Below, piece by piece: positions 36,400 through 46,797 of a stretch of DNA of 64,000 nucleotides. The stretch is from Dromaius novaehollandiae. Its lineage: Eukaryota > Chordata > Aves > Casuariiformes > Dromaiidae. The notes under the pieces are model-generated. The model was not told the origin of the DNA, searched no databases, and saw nothing but the letters and a program-made list of their open reading frames with translations. Within the stretch, counting starts at the first letter, position 1, and each line of letters opens with the position of its first letter. The position numbers and the translations under genes were made by a program. The DNA lies in assembly GCF_036370855.1 (NCBI RefSeq), contig NC_088103.1, forward strand, positions 9,363,404-9,427,403. The letters run 5' to 3'.

Positions 36400-36457
36400 G
36401 CACGAGATGCACGAGAGCCCAGTGATTTGCACGAGATGCACGAGAGCCCAGTGATTT
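36400..36457. repeat. Perfect 29-bp tandem duplication
   Basis: Two identical 29-base units (36400-36428 and 36429-36457) beginning gcacgagatgcacgagagcc. Each unit itself contains a repeated gcacgaga. There are no mismatches, so the event is recent or conversion keeps the copies alike. It lies just past the LRRC20 3' end. Confidence 0.97.
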
Positions 36458-36639
36458 ATTCGTGCAAGGTGCCTTTGCCAGAGGTGGAGAGAAGCCACCT
36501 GGGAGAAGCAGCGGGAAGGCAGCAGCGTGATGGGAACCGCCAGCTCGGAAGACGCCCGCTCGCAGCCCCGCGGAGCGCTTGCAAGGCGCCTGCAGAAGGG
36601 CTCGGCGACCGGCGGCGAATAAATCCAGCAGGCAAAAGG

Positions 36640-36733
36640 CGGGTAACGCAAAAAAAACGTTTAATTAGGCGCCTGGCGGGCGCCACGCCGGCGATTAAGA
36701 GCGGAGCAGCTCGTCCCCCGGGGAGTCCTGGGC
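36640..36733 (-). other. LRRC20: LRRC20 3' UTR with poly(A) signal
   Basis: ATTAAA on the minus strand lies at 36660-36665, about 70 bp after the stop. A further AATAAA at 36455-36460 overlaps the end of the 29-bp duplication and could serve as a distal site. Confidence 0.6.
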
Positions 36734-39700
36734 TCAGGGGGCCGGCTGCGGCCCCTCGGGGGACACGAGGAGCTCGAAGGGCACGAGGGGCCGGGCGAGG
36801 GCGCGGAGCTCGGCGCGCAGCGGGTTGGCGCGCAGGTTGAGGCGCCGCAGGGAGCGCATGGCGGCCAGCAGCTCCAGGGGCACGTCTGCAAGGCAAAGAG
36901 CACCGCGCCGTCACCCGCCCGCCCCGCGGGATCGGGCGCCGCCGCCGCCAGCCCCCTCCTGCGAGAAAACGGCGACAGTGCAATCATTCCCCTACCGGCA
37001 GAGGCACATCTTACCCCGCAATTCCCCCAAATTTCAGCGTTATTCCTCAAAAGGGACCGCTAAGTGAAAAGGATGCATTGGCCACCAAACTTTAAAAAAA
37101 TCCATTATTTGCCCAAATCTGATTTATTCTGTCAATACTTGCTGCCGACCCGCGCTGCCCGTCATTTTGCAGCTCGCAGCCTGCTGAAAATTGCCCCGCG
37201 GGGGTGCAAAGCTGACTTGGTGAATTCAGGCCTGCTGCTAACTGCGTTTCTTCCTAAGTTACAGCACGGAGGTTTCTTTGAAGTCGTCCCTGCATCCCCC
37301 GGGGCTCTGCAAGCCGCAGCCTGGAAACCGCCGAGCATGATACCCGCTGCGAGAAACCTGCAGTTTCTGCTGCTTCTGCGTCGGGGTAAATTATAAGGGA
37401 TTTCTGTTTCAGGGGCTGGCAGGTGAGTCTCTCTTAGGTGCACTCAGCTCTGCATTTTTTCCTCTCTCCAATGCATGTATTTATTCAGCAGAAAAGCTCA
37501 TTTCGCTTAACAAGCCAACGCACCCCAAGCTGCAGTTATAAGAGATGAAACCAGCCCAAACAGCAGATTAAAGGCAGCTGCAAACCGCCGCCGTTGCAAA
37601 ACCAAACGCCATTTACTGAAAAAATTGCAAGACCGGGCAGCGGGCGTCACGGGCAAGCGAGCCCATGGCGCAGGGGAATTTTTCCCGTTAATGAAAAGCG
37701 GAAAGCAGCCCTCCAAGGAAGGATTTGGTTGCCCGGCAGCAGGGCAAAGCGGCGCCCGGCCCCGCGCAAACGCAGCGACATTGCAGCCGGATCTGCCCCC
37801 AACGCATCCGCAATCCCAGCTGGTTGGCTGATTATGACATTTTCAACCATGACAATTATTTTATCCTGGAAAAGATGCAAACATAGGTTCTCTCTGATGG
37901 CTATTTTTTTCCCCCCTGCAGAGAACAGTCCTATTTTCTGCAATACTGACGAGCTGGAAACGCACGTGTATCTTAGCAGCGTGCATCTCATCAGGCTGGT
38001 CTTCACATTGGCTTTTATAACTCCTCTCTATGATGGATTTGTTCATCCCGGCTCCACTGTATCATTTTGCATTTTTTTCCCCCTTGACGTGCATAAATCA
38101 ATGTTATGATAGATCTTATCACACAATAAGCTTCTAAGGTTACCCAGAGCAATAAACTCCACCAAATTGCTTAAATTAGGCAGCTAAGCAAAACAACCAC
38201 CTCTTTTACTGCTACCCCGGGACTTCACCAACTTGCCCATCTCACTAAAGGCGAGAAAAAGGCAATAAATGACCTCGGGGAGGAAAAAACACAGTGAGGA
38301 AAAGCAGAAAATGCTCCTATATGTTCCTTTAACTTGAGCGGGACTCGAGGAAAAGCAGAAAATGCTCCTATATGTTCCTTTAACTTGAGCGGGACTGGAT
38401 AGGAGCGGATAACCCCAGGGAACTTTATTTACTCTCTAATGCGAGAAGCCCGCTCCACGGGGCCGTAGGCACCTCCTCGAAGCTGGGGGAGCGAATGTGA
38501 AAAGCAAATTCTCTCTTTAGCCTCGAGGGGGCTTTAATGGATGATGATTCATGGAAAAAAGAAAGATCCTCCAGCAGGGATGCAGATCCATAGCGTCCAC
38601 AGCTTTCTTGCAGGCACGTCCTCCCGGCTCGCTCGTGCTCTCCCGCAATTCCCGTGCTGCGCGGGAGCCCCGGCGCACAGCCCTGGCAGCCCCGGGGAGG
38701 TGACCTCCGCTTTGCATCCGCACGTCTCCGGGCTGGGAGATGTCGGTCCCGAGCGCGAGGACGGGATATCCCTGACACATGGGCATCTGCTCGCGCCTGC
38801 CTGTGCTTGCGGATGGGGCTGGCGGCACGTGCCGGTCACCGCGCCAGCCCCAGTGCTCGCAGGGCAATCTCAGCACGCCTTGGTCCTGCTGCTGGCAGGT
38901 CAGGGACCTCCTCGGGATGGGGCCGGTTTTTACTTCGAGGTCTATCTGCTGCAATAGCGATGCTGGATGACCAGACCCTTCGGAGGAGGCCAAAACGCCA
39001 TGCCGAGTGCAAAAAGCACGGGATCAGCTGCCAGCCAAACCCATGCACGAGCATCCTTCTGCTCCGAGGTTTGGAGCGGCGCCCCGGCCCCAAACCCCAC
39101 GAGACCCGACCACGCGGCTGCCCTGCCTCCCGAGAAACCCATGTCCGCTCTGCAACCGGGTTTCATTGCTCTCCTTTAGCCTTGGCTAAATCACTCCTAA
39201 AGAGCGGTCGCAAGCGTTGCTCGCTGGCTTGGCGGTGGAAAAGGCACCTGTCCTTAGAGGCAACGCGCGGCAGCGACTGCCTCCCCAAGGACACGGCCCG
39301 CTTCTCCGCCACTGCGCTCTCGCCACCGCAGCGTGTCCTGCAGGTGAAAAGCACGTTAAATCATTAACTCACTGCAGATTAAGGCAGGGGGAAGAGAAAA
39401 ATGGGGATCTGAGGGATAAAAACGCTGATTTGGTGCTGTGCTAATTAGCAGACAACAAGTTAGCAGCACTAACATTAACACACTTATAATTACAGTCCAG
39501 GGTTAAGAGCACATTGAGATGAAAGGGGCAGTTCAGGGATCTAGATGAGCCATTTCTGAGAGCCTCCAGGCTCCAAGCAGGCACTAATTAATCCAGTTTT
39601 ACTTATCTATCCTTTTAGCTGGACGACATTACCTATGATCTTGAGTACCATTCAATACATCTCCCTGGGAGGCTCAGCTCTTTCAGCAGGTGCTTTGAAG

Positions 39701-42698
39701 CCACTTTTCAGCCCCAAGACCAGCAACCGCAGCAGAGCTGGGAAGCACCTGCACACCTCAGCCCAGCGGTGCCTTTTATCCGGAGCAGGTCACCGGCTCG
39801 TTGTCAGAGCAAGCTGGGCCCAAGCTACAAAAGGCAGTGAAAGCTGCCCAATTCCTTCAAGGTCTGCTGGGCAGCTCCCCTGTGCTGAGCCAGCCAGGGG
39901 CACTTGGGCAGAGCCGCCACAACCGCTGTGCCACAGCCAGCCGGGCTCCTGCTGCTCCGTAACAGCCCCAGGATGGACCTGCAGAGACCTTCGCGGCCTC
40001 ACCAAGGAGGCACCAGCTGCTCTTCAGCCCCCAAAGCCTGCCGTCAAAGCAGGGTCTGCAGCCAGGCAGCGCAGGGCGAGTCGTGCAGGGACACGGGGTG
40101 CAAAGAGAATAGCTGGGTCCCTGCAGCCCAAGGTCCCCCAGGGTGAAATGTGTCCCACTGTTGTGTCCTCACGTGCAAGAAGCTCAAATCCTATTAGGAT
40201 TTTAGATGCAGAGCCAACATCTGTGCTGCTTAAATTCAAGCTGATGAACTTTTCTAACCTCTCCTTCCGCTGTTGCCCCCAGGTACTGTGGGGATGGAAA
40301 GGGGTGTGCGTGCACTGCCCAGGCACCTCCAGAAATGTAAACTCATCTGCAGGCAACTTACTCAAAATGTCCCACCATAGCTAGGCTGTGAGCGAGCTGC
40401 GGGAGGTTGTCCATGCATGGGGCAGAGAGGTGACCGTCACCCACCGCAGCGGGAGCCTTCAGCCCCCAAAGCGTGGGCTTGCTGCCAGTGCAGTCGCGTT
40501 GGTAACGGCAGTAAATGCTGCTGGACCTCAAAAGCTCCAGGGCAAACCAGGGGAATTCATGACAGTCCCAGGAAATCAAAGTGCAGAAGAGGGGACTTGG
40601 CTTGTACGGGGAAGAACTGGAGCGCTGCGGCTCTGCGTTCATGGGCAACTTGGTGCTTCTGGATGGGACACTATGCCAGGGAGGTGACAGCTCTGATCTT
40701 CCCGGGGCCTCCCGAGCTCAGCAGCAAGATGTACGTTACGGAGAACAGGCCGTGGGGGTTCACTTGGCCTCCTGCAGCACTGCTTAAACAGGAGCTGGTA
40801 GGAGAAAAGCACCACGATGGCCTCCAGCTCGTGTAGGAACGAGTAGGAACAGAAAGTCCCTCGGTGCCCGGCCTGGTTAGCAGGGTCAGATGCTGCTAAA
40901 AACCTCCAGGTTTTACACGTAAGGAGCGAACGATCTTTGACAGAGGTCAAGTGAACCGAGCCCAGAAGGTATTTGGGGAAGGGCTGGCAGAGGGCGACGC
41001 AGCGGCATAAACTACTGTTTCCTCGGGTGCCCTCCTAGCACCGATTACCCTTTGCTTGACGTGCTCTTTGGGCAGCAGCTTACTTGTGCAAAACGAGTAG
41101 GAAATACGGCGTTTGGAGACCCGGACTCCCACGTCGTGCCTGACAAGTTGGCCAATTAGGTCCAAAAGTTACCGAGGGAGCTAACAGCTAGATGGCTTTC
41201 TTTGGAAAACGGGAGGAAAAAAGGGGTAAGAAGGCCAACGTTTTTTTCTCGCTGGCTTTCACACAGAGGACTGAAGCGGTATTTAGCGTGCTGCATTTCT
41301 ACGGGCGGTTCCAGGGAGCAGCTGACGCTGCTCATAAAACCTGGACGCCAGCAGACAGCTTTGCAGAAAACAGCTTTCCCACCTGCGGCTGGAGAGATCC
41401 TGGATAAAAAGCAAAACATGTTGATTCGCTCTAACATTTACCTCCTTGGGGATTTGCCCAGGCTGTAGGATACACCAGACTCGCTCCTCCGAAAGCTCGC
41501 TCCCAAAATAATTCCCCTTTTATCTGCAGCTAACAGCCGCCCCTTTTCCCCCAGCTTTTAGCTGCTCCAGCTGTTTCTCTCTATTCCTTCGCAGGCAGAA
41601 GATTTCCTCCGGTTCCAGGGTCAGCAAAAGAGCAGCTTTTTGCCGTTCCTTTAGGAGGGTTTGTAGCTTTATGGCTGTGATTTGCTCGGTGAAAGGCTCA
41701 GGCAGGTTTACGCACTACATGAGAGGCGTAAAAGCCTCCGATCCCTGTGCCGCAGGAGCTGGGTAAGGGCATCGCGCGCCTCCCGGGCCGCGGAAAGGCT
41801 TTCGCGGGCCTTCTCGCCGGGTTAACCGGGGCAGCCCCTCACCTGCGATCTCGTTCTCCTCCAGCTCGACGGTCTCGAGGGTGCCGACGGCGGCCAGCGG
41901 CTCGGGGAAGTGCCGGAAGCGGTTGCGGGAGAGGTTGATGGCGCGGAGGTGCAGCAGGGACCGCACCTCCTCGGGCAGCCGGTGCAGGTAGTTCCCCTCC
42001 AGGTTCAGCTCTGCGCGTCGGGGAGGGGAGAGGGGAAAAGCGGCTGAGAAGCCCCAAAAAAGCCACGGGTCCGCGCGGCCGCAAGATCCTTCAGCGGGGA
42101 CCGCCAAAGGGGGTTTTCTCCCCGCGACGGGCGCCGAAGCAGCGGGGATCCGGCTCCCGCAGTCCTGCTCGCGGGAAACCCGATCTGCCGCGCGGGAATA
42201 CCTCCCGGAGCGCCGAGCTCCCCGCGCTATAAATACCCCGGCGGCACCCCGGGAAGGCGAGCTTTGCCGCGCGGGAGGCAAGCGGTTCTCCCGGCCGGTG
42301 CGCGGGGAAGGGCGGCCCTCACCTCGCAGCTGGCTGAAGGTGGTGACGAAGCGGCCGGCGAGCGCCTTGAGCTCGTTGTTGGCCAGCGTGATGCGGTGGA
42401 TGCCGCCGGCCACGCTCCGCATGGCCTTGTAGATGCCCACGGGGAAGGTCATCAGCTTGCACTCGGCCAGGTCTGCCGGAGAGAGGGGCGGCCGTGGCAC
42501 CGAGCCGCTGCTCCCGAGCCATCCCCGATCCCCGTTTCGTGGGGCAGAGCCTCGCGGGAGCTTTACTTAGCCCCCGCGCGCCGGGACGCCCGATCCCGCC
42601 GGGACGCCCGACTCACCCAGCGAGTCGCCCTGGTTCTCCACCGTGTCGTTGACCCTCCGGGCCACCCGGGCGACGGCTTCTCCCATCTTCTTCTGCAT
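36734..42698 (-). CDS. LRRC20: LRRC20, small leucine-rich repeat protein
   Basis: LRRC20 is a short leucine-rich repeat protein of unknown biochemical role. Four coding exons: 42617-42698, 42323-42472, 41843-42010 and 36734-36885 (stop TGA), 183 residues against 184 in human. It begins MQKKMGEAVARVARRVNDTV, like human MLKKMGEAVARVARKVNETV. Repeats read ITLANNELKALAGRF, LNLEGNYLHRLPEEV, INLSRNRFRHFPEPL, VELEENEIADVPLELL and LNLRANPLRAELR, and a conserved tail runs PLVPFELLVSPEG. The last intron (36886-41842) takes up most of the gene. The gene points away from EIF4EBP2 and is head to tail with NPFFR1. Its start could also be the second Met (residue 5); I kept the first because it matches human. 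Confidence 0.96.
37820..38200. promoter_or_regulatory. Candidate conserved noncoding element in the LRRC20 intron
   Basis: AT-rich sequence stands out from its GC-rich surroundings. It holds non-repetitive text with GATA-like, CRE-like (TTGACGTG) and homeodomain-like motifs (ATAAATCAATG). It resembles an enhancer, but conservation cannot be seen from one genome. Confidence 0.3.
38296..38396. repeat. Perfect tandem duplication, 51-bp period
   Basis: Two copies of a unit starting gaggaaaagcagaaaatgct lie at 38296-38346 and 38347-38396. They are identical over 50 bases, with one differing base at the end of the unit. A recent duplication inside the last LRRC20 intron. Confidence 0.97.
39420..39640. 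promoter_or_regulatory. Second candidate noncoding element in the LRRC20 intron
   Basis: AT-rich sequence with several TAATTA-type sites (gctaattagc, cttataattac, cactaattaatcc) between GC-rich flanks. The clustering of homeodomain-type sites suggests an enhancer; this is inference only. Confidence 0.28.
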
Positions 42699-43167
42699 GC
42701 GGGCGGCTGGTCCCGGCGGGGAAGCGCTTCTGCGGGAGGACCTGCGGCAGGAGGCAGCGAGCGGGACGGTGACGCTCCCGGGCGAGGGGCGCTAAAAATA
42801 AACGCTCGGCGGGGCGAGTGCCGCCCGGCTGCTGGCGCCGGGTCAGGGAAACGGCGCCAACCCGCCTCGCTTCCTCCCTCCGGACCCTGCAGGGACCGGT
42901 TTCCCGTGCCCCCGGTGATGATCCGGCGCGTTGGTTCAGGTCGGCTCCGATGGGACAAGGTGTTTTGCCCCAAATGCTGCGCGTGCAGCGCCGGGCGCCC
43001 CGGGATCCACCCCCTGCAGGGATCCGAGCCCCAAGGCGTCCTGCCAGGCCCCCAGGGGGGAACCAAGCGCCCCGGCCTCCCCCAAAGCCGCACCGCCCAC
43101 CTTACCCGCAGGGGCGATCGCTGCCTCCCCGCCGCGGCGGGGCGGGGGCGGGGGGGCAAAATGGAGC
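42699..43167 (-). promoter_or_regulatory. LRRC20: LRRC20 5' region, CpG-rich
   Basis: GC-rich sequence upstream of the LRRC20 start, with no TATA box. It lies between LRRC20 and the tRNA gene and probably contains the LRRC20 start site. Confidence 0.45.
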
Positions 43168-43239
43168 TTCCCACGCCGGGAGTCGAACCCGGGCCGCCTG
43201 GGTGAAAACCAGGAATCCTCACCGCTAGACCACGTGGGA
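43168..43239 (-). tRNA. tRNA-Glu (anticodon TTC)
   Basis: This tRNA reads the GAA/GAG glutamate codons in translation. The minus strand gives a 72-nt cloverleaf. The acceptor stem TCCCACG pairs with CGTGGGA, with discriminator A. The anticodon loop reads TTTTCAC (TTC). The T arm has the B box GGTTCGACTCC, and the D arm TGGTCTAGCGGTGAGG forms the A box. It is nearly the human tRNA-Glu(TTC), differing at a D-loop base and at the last acceptor pair. A TTTT pol III terminator follows (aaaa at 43158-43161 on the plus strand). No intron and no CCA are encoded, as expected for a nuclear gene. Confidence 0.97.
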
Positions 43240-43511
43240 GCGGCGACTCCCGCCCCGCGCCGCCGCCAACGGCCGCCGCCGGGGTGGGGTTGGGAGGGGG
43301 GAAGGCGGTGCCGGGGCGGGGGGGGGGGGGGGGCAGGGCCGCGGCGCCCCTTCCCGTGGCGTCGCGCCGCGTGGCACCGCCCCGCCCCGCGCGTCTCGGG
43401 CCGGGGGGGCGGCGGGGTCCCCGGGGGCCGCCCCCGGCGGGCGGCGCGGGGGAGGCGCGGCGGCGCGTCCCGCCTCCCGGCCTGCCTCGGCGGGGACAAA
43501 GGCGCGGGGCC
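43240..43511 (+). promoter_or_regulatory. EIF4EBP2: EIF4EBP2 CpG promoter with a 16-G run
   Basis: CpG-dense sequence between the tRNA gene and the EIF4EBP2 ATG. It contains a run of 16 G (43318-43333) inside a longer G-rich stretch that could form a G-quadruplex, plus GC boxes. No TATA box is seen. Confidence 0.6.
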
Positions 43512-46500
43512 ATGGCGTCCGCCGGCGGCCACCAGCCGAGCCAGAGCCGCGCCATCCCCACGCGCACCGTGGCCATCAGCGACGCGGCGCAGCTACCTCA
43601 CGACTACTGCACCACCCCCGGCGGCACCCTCTTCTCCACCACCCCCGGAGGTGAGCCGGGACCCCCCGCCCCCCCCCCCCGGGCCGCCCCCCCGGGCCGC
43701 GCCTCCCCCTGCTTCCCTCAAGACGTTCCCTGAAGAAATAAAAGCCAACAGGGAGGCGGGATGCGGCGGGGGTGGGGGGCAGGACCCCGCTGGCGGGCGC
43801 AGGCCCGGGCAGGCCGCGACATGGTGGCCGGGGCGAGGGTCCGGGCGGCGGCGGGATGGGCCGAGGGGCGGTGAGGGGCCGAGGGGCTCCCGCCACCGCG
43901 CCGGGGCCCGTCCGAGCCAGAGCCGAGGCCTCGCGTCCCGCTGCCCCGCTCACGCTCCCCTCGCGACGCGCTCCGGGCTTGGACGCGGCCGAGCTTGGCG
44001 GCGTCGAGCGTCGTCGCCGCGGACCAACGGTGGAGACGGCCGCCGCTCGTGACCGTGGCTCCCGGGAGCCGTGCCGAGCTCGAGAAAGGCTGCTCCGCTG
44101 TTAACTTGGGCTTCGCGGGAGGTGCCGCCGCTTCCCCGAGGGCCGCTGCGCCCTGGCAGGCCCAGCGCGGGTGCCACCTCCCGAAGGAGGGGTGCCCGGC
44201 CCCCCGAGCCTCCCTCCACGTCTGTCCCTGCTGCACAACCACTATTTCTTGCCTCTCCCTCCCCCAAGGCCATTAGTTGGGGTGGGCGCCTCCCGGCCAG
44301 CCATGCCTTGGGCCTCTGCCCCTCCACGGAGTTGTCCCACTGAGCCCGCAGACGGGGATTTTCCCCCTCTCCTTGAGCAGGCGAGCTTGCAGAGCCCCCG
44401 TGACCCCCGGGTCCGAGCCCTGAAGCTGTTTAGGACTATAACCTCATTAAACCTGGTGCTTTGCTGATGCAACGTGGCTTTAACTCTCTTGCAATGAGTA
44501 GGAATACACGCACACGCAACCAGAGGGGAATTCCTGGGAGGAGTGAAAAGAGAGGATGCGATACTCTAATGTTTACTGACTTGACGTTTCCCTAATCCTC
44601 AGGTCTGGTGTTTTATTTGCAACCAGGACGTGAATGGTGTTTTGCAGGAGACAAAGTATCTGGCTGCTGAGCAGCCGCCCATGGGCGAGAGGTTTGATGT
44701 GAACAATACACAGGATCAAACTGCGTGGCTGTGGCCAGCACAGTCTGTTTCTGAAGGCCGGCCGAGATGTGAAATATGTGGAGCCTATTGCCTAGAAAAA
44801 CACCGTGCAACACACAAACACGCTGCTCGGATCTGCTTTAAACTAGCAGTGTGAGCCTTGGGTTTGTGCACAAACCCCTTCTAGAAGGAAAGAGCTTGTG
44901 TGCATGCATATATGTATGTATATTTATATATGTGTGTGCATATAACAATTAACTAGGACATTACTTTTGCTAGTGTTCTGTATTTCTAAACATAAAACTG
45001 TGCCCCACGAGCTCGTATGCTTGCGTGTGTCATTAAAACCACGCGGTTTCCCAAGGAGGGCACATCTCCTCGTAGCGTGCGGGTGGTGCTGATTTGTTGT
45101 GAAAGCTCTGATTTGCTGCACCGAGTTTCAAGTGGTACTTGTCATTTTTAAATTCCTTTGCGTGTTTCACCTTCGGGTCTCTGTTGCAACGTGGTTAATG
45201 GTCAGAGGAGAGACTGAAAAACAGCCTTGTGTTTATACTTGTAGCTGGTCTCTGCGAGTCCTCTAAGTCACCTACTTAGCGTGCTGTCAGAAATCAGGCT
45301 TGCTGGGCAATCGCGTGGGATAGCTTCGACTTTGCAGCGGGGTGCGAGAGAGCGGGTTGCTCCGTGTCCTGGCTCTCCAGGAGCTACTGATGGAGGTCGA
45401 AAGCGGGACGCGAAGACAATGTTTTTTTCCTAACCACAGCTGCACACCCCGCTAAGAATAGCTTCCTGCAATTCTTATCTTGGAATGAAAACCATTGCAT
45501 TTTACTCCTTAGTCCTGATAAAGTTGTTTTTGCTGGAGAGCAAGTTCCACCTCCCTCTGTCGGCATCTCCAGGGCACAAAATGTAAACGTCTGAGGCTCT
45601 TAGCGGCTCGAGCGTGGCCCCGCTGTCGACCGTAGAAACTCCCCTGAGCCAGAAGCCTGCCTAGATGGTTCCTGGTAGCGAATATTTTGTGTTTGTGGTA
45701 GGAAGCAGAGGGAAACCTCCTTGGTTGTCTGTATGTGTGATGGTTGCTCCCCTGCTGAGGCCTCTGTGTCCCATCCGGGGCACTAGGGAAGGAGTGCGTC
45801 AAGTGGAGGATGCTTCTTCCTCTTTCTGGTCTAGACGGGAATACGCTGGCTTGCGATAGCCAGGTGGGGCTGCACCAGCTCCGGTCCTGGTCTGGGCTGC
45901 GTGTCCGGCTGTTGGCGCTCCAGAGTCCTTCATGAGGAGACTTGTCCTCTCCTATGGGTGAATACAAGGTTTAGGCATGCAGGGCTGCCGGTTGACTGCT
46001 TTTGCAAACGTGAAAGCTTGGGGTAGATCCAAGAGGTGGTGAAGTGCCTTTAAATGAGCGTTTCCTCGGGGACGCGGGGAGGTTTGCAGTGCGGTGAGAA
46101 AGAGCAGCCCCAGCAGTGCTCGTGACTCAGGGGAGGCCTGAGCGCCCCAGGACAGGGCGGGCAGGATGTGTCCTGACATGCTGGTCCTCCTTTCGTCCGC
46201 ACCTAGGAACCCGCATCATCTACGACCGAAAGTTCCTGCTCGACCGCCGCAACTCCCCCATGGCCCAGACCCCGCCGTGCCATCTCCCGAATATTCCCGG
46301 CGTCACCAGCCCCGGCTCTGCGGTCGAGGAGCCCAAAGCGGAGGTTAACAACCTGAACAATCACGACGGGAAGCCTTCGATGGGTAAGAGAGCAGCACTC
46401 CTGCTAACCCTGGGGATGGCTTTGCTGGGTCTGGCCGCTCGTTGGGGATATCCGCAGGCCTAGACGAACCTGCCGCTTCCCTCCCTCGCAGGGACTTTTC

Positions 46501-46797
46501 TTCTCGGTAACTGCTCAAAGTTGCAGGAGACTTGTCTGTTTTTTAAATCATTTCATGGGAATGCAGCGGTGTGAAGCTGGCTCCCCGAATCTCGTAAATA
46601 AAACGCCATCTTGTGCTGCTCTGGCCTGCAGGGACTTTGTTGGCTTTTAGCCTTTCTGACTGTCAGGCCCGGTGGGGCGCCCTGGGCTTCTGGGAGCCTT
46701 TCCTTGGTGTTTCCCCCCTTCCGTACGTCTCTCCCTTCCTCTAACACCTCGCTCTCTTTTGCCAGGGGACGATGCGCAGTTTGAGATGGATATCTGA
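43512..46797 (+). CDS. EIF4EBP2: EIF4EBP2, eIF4E-binding translation repressor
   Basis: 4E-BP2 binds the cap-binding protein eIF4E and blocks translation initiation until mTORC1 phosphorylates it. Exons: 43512-43650, 46207-46383 and 46766-46797 (stop TGA), 115 residues against 120 in human. All functional motifs are present: the RAIP motif, TTPGGT repeats (the Thr37/46 sites), the eIF4E-binding core [10 protein letters not shown], the NSPMAQTPP site (Ser65/Thr70 region) and the C-terminal TOS motif [25 protein letters not shown] and the Asn-rich C-terminal segment identify paralogue 2. Two differences from human: two residues fewer at the N-terminus, and VNNLNNHD in place of VNNLNNLNNHD. The ATG has a strong context (gccATGG). 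Confidence 0.97.

Noticed and set aside
42931-44052. 373-codon plus-strand open frame across the tRNA and EIF4EBP2 exon 1
   Set aside because: It is in a different frame from EIF4EBP2, runs through the tRNA gene and shows only Arg/Pro/Gly-rich text.
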